A stretch of 64,000 nt of DNA from Celerinatantimonas sp046054195 (GTDB lineage Bacteria; Pseudomonadota; Gammaproteobacteria; Enterobacterales; Celerinatantimonadaceae): contig NZ_JBEQCS010000006.1 in NCBI RefSeq assembly GCF_046054195.1, positions 62,001 through 126,000 of the forward strand, read 5' to 3'. This document shows, piece by piece, positions 59,670-64,000 of this stretch (the first letter of the stretch is position 1; every line of letters begins with the position of its first letter). The position numbers and the translations under genes are program-made. The notes below the pieces were generated by a model. The model was not told where the DNA came from, did no database searches, and saw nothing but the letters and a program-made list of their open reading frames with translations.

Positions 59670-61262
59670 CTATTGACTGCGCTGCGCAAGAGCCAACAAG
59701 CTCTGTTGCTTTGAGCGCAGATTAAACCACACAAGACCTGCGACTAACAAGATTAACCCGCTCGACAACGCGATAAAGACATTTTCGCTAAAGCCCACGA
59801 CTACATATCCAATTGCAGCCACAGCGGCAGTAAAAAATGCATATGGAAACTGCGTAGTCACGTGATCGATATGATGACACCCAGCACCAGTTGAAGACAG
59901 AATAGTTGTATCCGATATCGGTGAGCAATGGTCGCCAAAAACAGAGCCCGCTAAAACCGCAGCCAAAACTGGTAACATCAAATCAGGGTATGCAGCACCT
60001 GCAATATCACCAGCAATGGGTAACATCACCCCAAAAGTGCCCCAACTTGTTCCCGTGGCAAAAGCCATAATCCCAGCAATAATAAATAAAATGACAGGAA
60101 GCCAAGCCCCGGCAATATGCGCTGATTTAACGATATTAGATAAATAAACACCTGTATTTACTTGATGAATCACCTGAGCAATTGTCCAGGCAAAAAACAA
60201 TACTAAAATAGCACCTGCCATTGAGTACGCACCTTTTATAAGAGTACGACTCACAATACTAAATCGGGCCTTGAGATAGAGGCTAAATATAATTGAAGTC
60301 AATAAGCCACCTATTCCACCCATAACTAATGATGTGGGAACATCGGTCTGCTTTAAAATGTTCAACAAAGAGACTGACGCATCACTGTCAAGTCCTTGAT
60401 ATCCAGTTACGATAAATGCGCTAAACGTAACTAGTGCGAGAATAATTAATGGTAAAATCAGCCCTAACGGTGAACCATCAATAACCGCATCAAAGCCACT
60501 CGATGTTCCAGCGGGCGCTCCTTTAGCCGTATCGTATAACTGACCTTGAGCAGCATTTTGTTCATGCTTTGCCATACTGCCAATATTTATATTGAAATAA
60601 GCCACGGCAAATGCACAAATAAGGGCAAAAATTGCATAAAAATTTAATGGGATAATATCAATAAAAGCATTTAATGGCGTAATGTTATTAAACCCATGAT
60701 GCTGCAAAATGTCACCAATTTGCGCAATTATATAAGCTCCCCAGCTTGAAATTGGCATAATTACACACATTGGAGCAGCAGTTGAATCTAATAAGTAAGC
60801 TAATTTTGCCCGGGAAACGTTGGCATGATCTGTTAATGGCCGAGCAATGCTACCCACTGCCAAACTGTGAAAATAATCATCAATAAAAATGACAAAACAT
60901 AATAGTGCAGTAAGTAAAGATGCCCCCTTTTGCGTTTTTATTCGCTTGCGAGCCCACTTTGCAAAGGCATGGGTCGATCCATTTATTTGCATCAGAGCTG
61001 TCATTGCGCCTAATAACACTAAAAACACTAATATGTTGACATTACTACTTTTTAAGTGGCCATTACTCCAAACTAATCCTGCCACAATACCTGCTATATA
61101 CTGGAAACTTTGCACAATACTTCCTTGAGTTAATAGCAAAGCACCTAAAATTATTCCGCAGGCTAGCGATAGTAGAACCCGCCGCGTCAATATTGCCATC
61201 AGTAAAGCAACTGCAGGTGGGAGCAAAGAGTAAATAGAATCTGAATAAGAAGTTAAAACCAT
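59670..61262 (-). CDS. NhaC-family Na+/H+ antiporter
   Basis: A 530-residue protein with about 12-13 membrane segments. The NhaC family pattern is seen in FIDDYFHSLAVGSIARPLTD, SSWGAYIIAQIGDIL, GIMAFATGTSWGTFGVMLPIAGDIAGAAYPDLMLP and GSVFGDHCSPISDTTILSSTGAGCHHIDHV. It exchanges Na+ or similar for protons across the inner membrane. The Asp and Ser/Thr residues in FGDHCSPISDTT are the probable ion site. Confidence 0.9.
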   Translation of the reverse strand: MVLTSYSDSIYSLLPPAVALLMAILTRRVLLSLACGIILGALLLTQGSIVQSFQYIAGIVAGLVWSNGHLKSSNVNILVFLVLLGAMTALMQINGSTHAFAKWARKRIKTQKGASLLTALLCFVIFIDDYFHSLAVGSIARPLTDHANVSRAKLAYLLDSTAAPMCVIMPISSWGAYIIAQIGDILQHHGFNNITPLNAFIDIIPLNFYAIFALICAFAVAYFNINIGSMAKHEQNAAQGQLYDTAKGAPAGTSSGFDAVIDGSPLGLILPLIILALVTFSAFIVTGYQGLDSDASVSLLNILKQTDVPTSLVMGGIGGLLTSIIFSLYLKARFSIVSRTLIKGAYSMAGAILVLFFAWTIAQVIHQVNTGVYLSNIVKSAHIAGAWLPVILFIIAGIMAFATGTSWGTFGVMLPIAGDIAGAAYPDLMLPVLAAVLAGSVFGDHCSPISDTTILSSTGAGCHHIDHVTTQFPYAFFTAAVAAIGYVVVGFSENVFIALSSGLILLVAGLVWFNLRSKQQSLLALAQRSQ

Positions 61263-61694
61263 GATCTCTCTAAAATTTTAAAAGGAGATCTACTCAAAGA
61301 ATAAGCAAATATATTTTTAAGTAGCTCTCCATAGTTCATTATACTATGACAGTCATATGCTTTTTCAGCGATATGCCCAGCTAAGGATGGTTGATATAAT
61401 CTCTTAACTTCGGCAACTACACCTTTCGAACTCTTTCATCGGAATCACCCTCAAAAGCTCTACTTATTGCAGTTGCACCTCTACTTGTAAGATTGGGCTG
61501 TCATCCTAACGCTTAAATTTAGAAATTCAAGTTTTTTAGTTATAGAACAACTTTTTTATTAACCGTTATTAATAAATGCAAATAAAACATTAAATTTTTA
61601 TAAGATAATTTGACAAAAAAGCTTTATTGAATAAAAATTATCAGGATTTTAATTATTAGCGCCAAATGTAACTAATCAACAGTGGGAACCAACT
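61263..61694 (+). promoter_or_regulatory. Intergenic region and hns-like promoter
   Basis: No gene is seen. The best promoter is TTGACA (61610-61615) with a 16-bp spacer and TAAAAA (61632-61637), giving a leader of about 50 nt and GGGA before the ATG at 61695. The AT-rich DNA is typical of autoregulated hns genes. The leftward antiporter promoter is not obvious. Confidence 0.6.
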
Positions 61695-62102
61695 ATGAGT
61701 GATTTCCTGAAAACATTCTTAAATGCACGTAGCTTAAAAGCAGCTACTAAAGAATTGTCTTTGGAACAAATGGAAGAAACCTTGAGCAAATTGGATGCAA
61801 TTGTTCAAGAACGTCGTGATATTGAACAAACTCGTCAAGCTCAAGAACAAGCTAAACTTGAAAAGCTTAAACAATATAAAGAAATGATGGAACAGGACGG
61901 AATTGATCCTTCAGAATTAGTAGAAGTTTTTGAATCAAAAGCTGCTACTCCTGGTCGTCGTAAACGCGCGCCTCTGCCTCCTAAATATCGTTATATTGAA
62001 GATGGCGTGGAAAAAACTTGGACTGGTCAAGGACGTACGCCAGCAGTTATCCAACACGCAATCGATAATGAAGGCAAAACTAAAGATGACTTTTTAATCT
62101 AA
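61695..62102 (+). CDS. hns: H-NS family nucleoid protein
   Basis: A 135-residue protein. The N-terminal helical oligomerisation region (LSLEQMEETLSKLDAIVQER with a long coiled-coil to about 75) precedes the DNA-binding end KYRYIEDGVEKTWTGQGRTPAVIQHAIDNEG; TWTGQGRTP is the AT-hook-like motif. It silences AT-rich, horizontally acquired DNA, possibly including the prophage cassettes in this window. Confidence 0.95.
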   Translation: MSDFLKTFLNARSLKAATKELSLEQMEETLSKLDAIVQERRDIEQTRQAQEQAKLEKLKQYKEMMEQDGIDPSELVEVFESKAATPGRRKRAPLPPKYRYIEDGVEKTWTGQGRTPAVIQHAIDNEGKTKDDFLI

Positions 62103-62115
62103 TCATCTAAGCCTT

Positions 62116-62148
62116 TTGAAAAAGCCGGCAGAGTGTCGGCTTTTTTAT
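62116..62148 (+). terminator. Rho-independent terminator after hns
   Basis: AAAGCCG, a loop with gcagagtgt, CGGCTTTTTT and more T, 14 bp after the stop. Confidence 0.85.
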
Positions 62149-62431
62149 TTTATCAACAAACTAAAAAAGCCACCCATCAAAGACATTAACATCTTTCACA
62201 ATTGCTATCTTACATCGTGTGGATATCAGCCAACCTTCCCTATCATTGCCGTTATTAATCGATAGCTTATTACATATATTATGCCAATTATAAAAATTAT
62301 TTTGTTAATAAGTGATCCAAATTCGCATTTTTAACTCACTAATTATTATTAATACTAACAACTCAGTTGTATTTTCTAACTATATAACTCAAATTTTTTG
62401 GCAAAAGGACCATTTAAAGCATAATCAAATG

Positions 62432-63100
62432 TTACAACACACCAATATACTTGTGTAGCTGAACAGAGAGACGCCAATTTCGTTTAATACATGTTTGAAT
62501 ACATAAATCAGTTGCACGTTGTTGCTGGCTAATTGGTTGCAAGGCTATTTGCGCCTGCGTTGGACAACGAGCTAATAATAAATCCAGAGCATCAATATCG
62601 CTTTGACGGCCAACCGGATGCTTCACTTCATTTGCTCTTTGCATCGCACTCGCTAAAACATCCCGCTTACCTCGCATATTAATTTTGGGTGAAACGGTCA
62701 CAAATGAACGAGCATCAATTTGAATTTCATAGGTACCACTGGTCTCAAGCTGACACATATAACCATTGTCATGAAGCTTCTTAGTCAGAGGTTTTAAATC
62801 ATACCAACAAGGTTCACCGCCAGTGATAACAATATGCTTTGCCTGATAAGAGCTAACCAGTGCTAAAAGCTCATCAGAGCTTGCCTGAGCCCATCGCTGG
62901 CGATCGCCGCTAGGTTGATTCATCTGTTCCAATGGATACTCGTCATCGAGCTCTACAGCCCAAGTATGTTTAGTATCACACCATGGGCATCCAACATCGC
63001 ATCCTTGCATACGGATGAATACAGCTGGCGTTCCACTGTAAAAACCTTCACCTTGAATGGTCTCAAAAATTTCATTGACACGATAAATTACATCAGACAT
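62432..63100 (-). CDS. queE: 7-carboxy-7-deazaguanine synthase QueE
   Basis: A 222-residue radical-SAM enzyme. The cluster ligands are in MQGCDVGCPWCDTKHTW (CxxxCxxC), and HIVITGGEP is the SAM-binding motif. It forms the 7-deazaguanine ring for queuosine precursors. It is divergent from queC, whose start is 69 bp away, as in many genomes. Confidence 0.95.
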   Translation of the reverse strand: MSDVIYRVNEIFETIQGEGFYSGTPAVFIRMQGCDVGCPWCDTKHTWAVELDDEYPLEQMNQPSGDRQRWAQASSDELLALVSSYQAKHIVITGGEPCWYDLKPLTKKLHDNGYMCQLETSGTYEIQIDARSFVTVSPKINMRGKRDVLASAMQRANEVKHPVGRQSDIDALDLLLARCPTQAQIALQPISQQQRATDLCIQTCIKRNWRLSVQLHKYIGVL

Positions 63101-63169
63101 TTGTCACCTAGACTTATTTGAGCGAAAATCCGTTGTTTATAGAGAATAGTCAATAGAAGCGCAACCCAA

Positions 63170-63829
63170 ATGAAAGAAAAAGTCGTCATTATCTACTCAG
63201 GAGGCATGGACTCCTACACCGTTTTAAACAAAGCATTGCGAGAAGGTTATGATGCTTATCCATTAACCTTTGATTATGGTCAGCGCCATAAAAAAGAAAT
63301 CGATGTTGCCCGTCAGGTGACACAAAGCTTAGGTTTAGAACATAAAGTAATTGATATCACTGCAATTAATCAGTTATTGCAAGGGTCATCCCTTACATCT
63401 GACATCGATATTCCCGAAGGTCATTATGCCGAAGAAAGCATGAAATCAACTGTGGTGCCGAACCGCAATATGATTCTGCTCTCATTAGCCATTGGCTATG
63501 CCGTATCTATTGGAGCTAGCAAAGTGTATTACGGTGCTCATTCAGGAGATCATGCAATCTATCCAGATTGCCGTCCAGAATTTGTGAACAAGATGAATGA
63601 TGTCAGTCAGATAGCAAATTATGAACCCGTTGAAATCGTTAGCCCTTATTTACATCAGAGTAAAATAGAAATTCTTAAAGATGGTTTAGCCATGGGCCTT
63701 GATTATAGCCAAACCTGGACCTGCTACAACGGCCGGGAGAAAGCTTGTGGACGCTGTGGGGCATGTCAGGAACGTCTTGAAGCATTTGCTAAAAATGGAC
63801 AAGTTGACCCTCTGGAGTATGAAGATTAA
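63170..63829 (+). CDS. queC: 7-cyano-7-deazaguanine synthase QueC
   Basis: A 219-residue PP-loop ATPase (IIYSGGMDSYTVLNKAL). Zinc ligands lie at the C-terminus in CYNGREKACGRCGACQERLEAF. It converts CDG to preQ0, the next step after QueE, for queuosine in tRNA. No queD or queF lies in this window. Confidence 0.96.
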   Translation: MKEKVVIIYSGGMDSYTVLNKALREGYDAYPLTFDYGQRHKKEIDVARQVTQSLGLEHKVIDITAINQLLQGSSLTSDIDIPEGHYAEESMKSTVVPNRNMILLSLAIGYAVSIGASKVYYGAHSGDHAIYPDCRPEFVNKMNDVSQIANYEPVEIVSPYLHQSKIEILKDGLAMGLDYSQTWTCYNGREKACGRCGACQERLEAFAKNGQVDPLEYED

Positions 63830-64000
63830 GCAATATTCTAAGTCATATAACTTGTTAGTCAGCGCTACAATCGCTTTTGCAGCGCTGATTCTTCAGCCTT
63901 GGGTCAATTCTTTGAGCTGGAATAAACTAGCAATAGAGCATAGCCAGTGGTGGCGCCTCTTAAGTGGCACATTGGTTCATGCTGACTGGCTGCACTGCGC
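63819..64000 (+). CDS. Rhomboid-type (rhombosortase-like) membrane protease, 5' part
   Basis: An open frame from the ATG at 63819, overlapping the queC stop by 11 nt, continues to the window end (60 residues). It reads a membrane segment (LLVSATIAFAALILQPW) and WWRLLSGTLVHADWLHCA, the conserved WR-x-LTG-x-x-VH-xD/NxxH opening of rhomboid proteases. The serine and histidine of the active site lie beyond the window. Rhombosortase membership is a guess from the size of the N-terminus. Confidence 0.7.
   Translation, partial: MKIKQYSKSYNLLVSATIAFAALILQPWVNSLSWNKLAIEHSQWWRLLSGTLVHADWLHC

Noticed and set aside
63101..63169. preQ1 riboswitch before queC
   Set aside because: The 69-bp divergent spacer shows no preQ1 aptamer-like pseudoknot that I can recognise.

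Overview
The window is a chromosomal segment of a gammaproteobacterium. It holds most of a prophage (about 1-25,792) integrated at a tRNA-Leu gene, followed by host DNA (25,793-64,000). The order uvrY-uvrC-pgsA-tRNA-Gly-tRNA-Cys-tRNA-Leu, and tRNA-Ser next to yccA, yccS and tusE, is the arrangement familiar from enterobacteria and vibrios. An H-NS-type protein, a MoxR/Bat operon, a Tad pilus locus, YfcZ, RssA, queC/queE and a rhombosortase-like gene also fit a marine or aquatic gammaproteobacterium. I cannot name the genus from the sequence alone.

Prophage. Late genes lie on the minus strand and are read from right to left. They comprise lysis genes (holin, SAR-type endolysin, overlapping Rz/Rz1), small and large terminase, gpW-like joiner, lambda-type portal, a fused ClpP-like protease/major capsid protein, a capsid cement protein, head-tail genes, then a P2-type baseplate set (V, W/gp25, J, I) and a repeat-rich tail fibre that runs off the left edge. 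Tail sheath and tube genes and the far attachment site are outside the window. The early region has a CI/Cro-type switch (19,481-20,519) with several related operator-like sites. Minus-strand replication genes follow (CII/YdaT-like, O-like, DnaC-like, Dam methylase, Q-like zinc-finger protein), and a plus-strand operon ends in a DUF4224 protein and the tyrosine integrase, next to the tRNA.

Two AT-rich accessory cassettes interrupt this plan. Between Q and the lysis genes (13,920-15,610) lies a YafN-like antitoxin gene, a Fic protein with a long unrecognised N-terminal extension, and a convergent 65-residue gene carrying an SxxxEG motif like that of Fic-inhibiting antitoxins. Between cI and the pL-like promoter (20,516-22,305) is an sce7725/sce7726-type gene pair, in which the sce7726-like protein has a PD-(D/E)xK-like nuclease signature. 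These are the best candidates for a little-described system, probably phage-borne defence or lysogenic-conversion genes.

Host part. After pgsA-uvrC-uvrY come two identical tRNA-Ser(UGA) genes, yccA, yccS and tusE. A complete Tad (Flp, type IVc) pilus operon follows on the minus strand (45,469 down to 33,596): flp, tadV, rcpC, rcpA, rcpB, tadZ, tadA, tadB, tadC, tadD, tadE, tadF, tadG and an OmpA-domain gene. Next are an RluA-type pseudouridine synthase, a PAS/degenerate-GGDEF/EAL/CBS signalling protein, tRNA-Pro(CGG), an unrecognised small protein, the MoxR-DUF58-DUF4381-BatA-BatB/C-BatD operon, yfcZ, rssA, tdk, an NhaC-type antiporter, an hns-like gene, divergent queE/queC and the start of a rhomboid-type protease gene.
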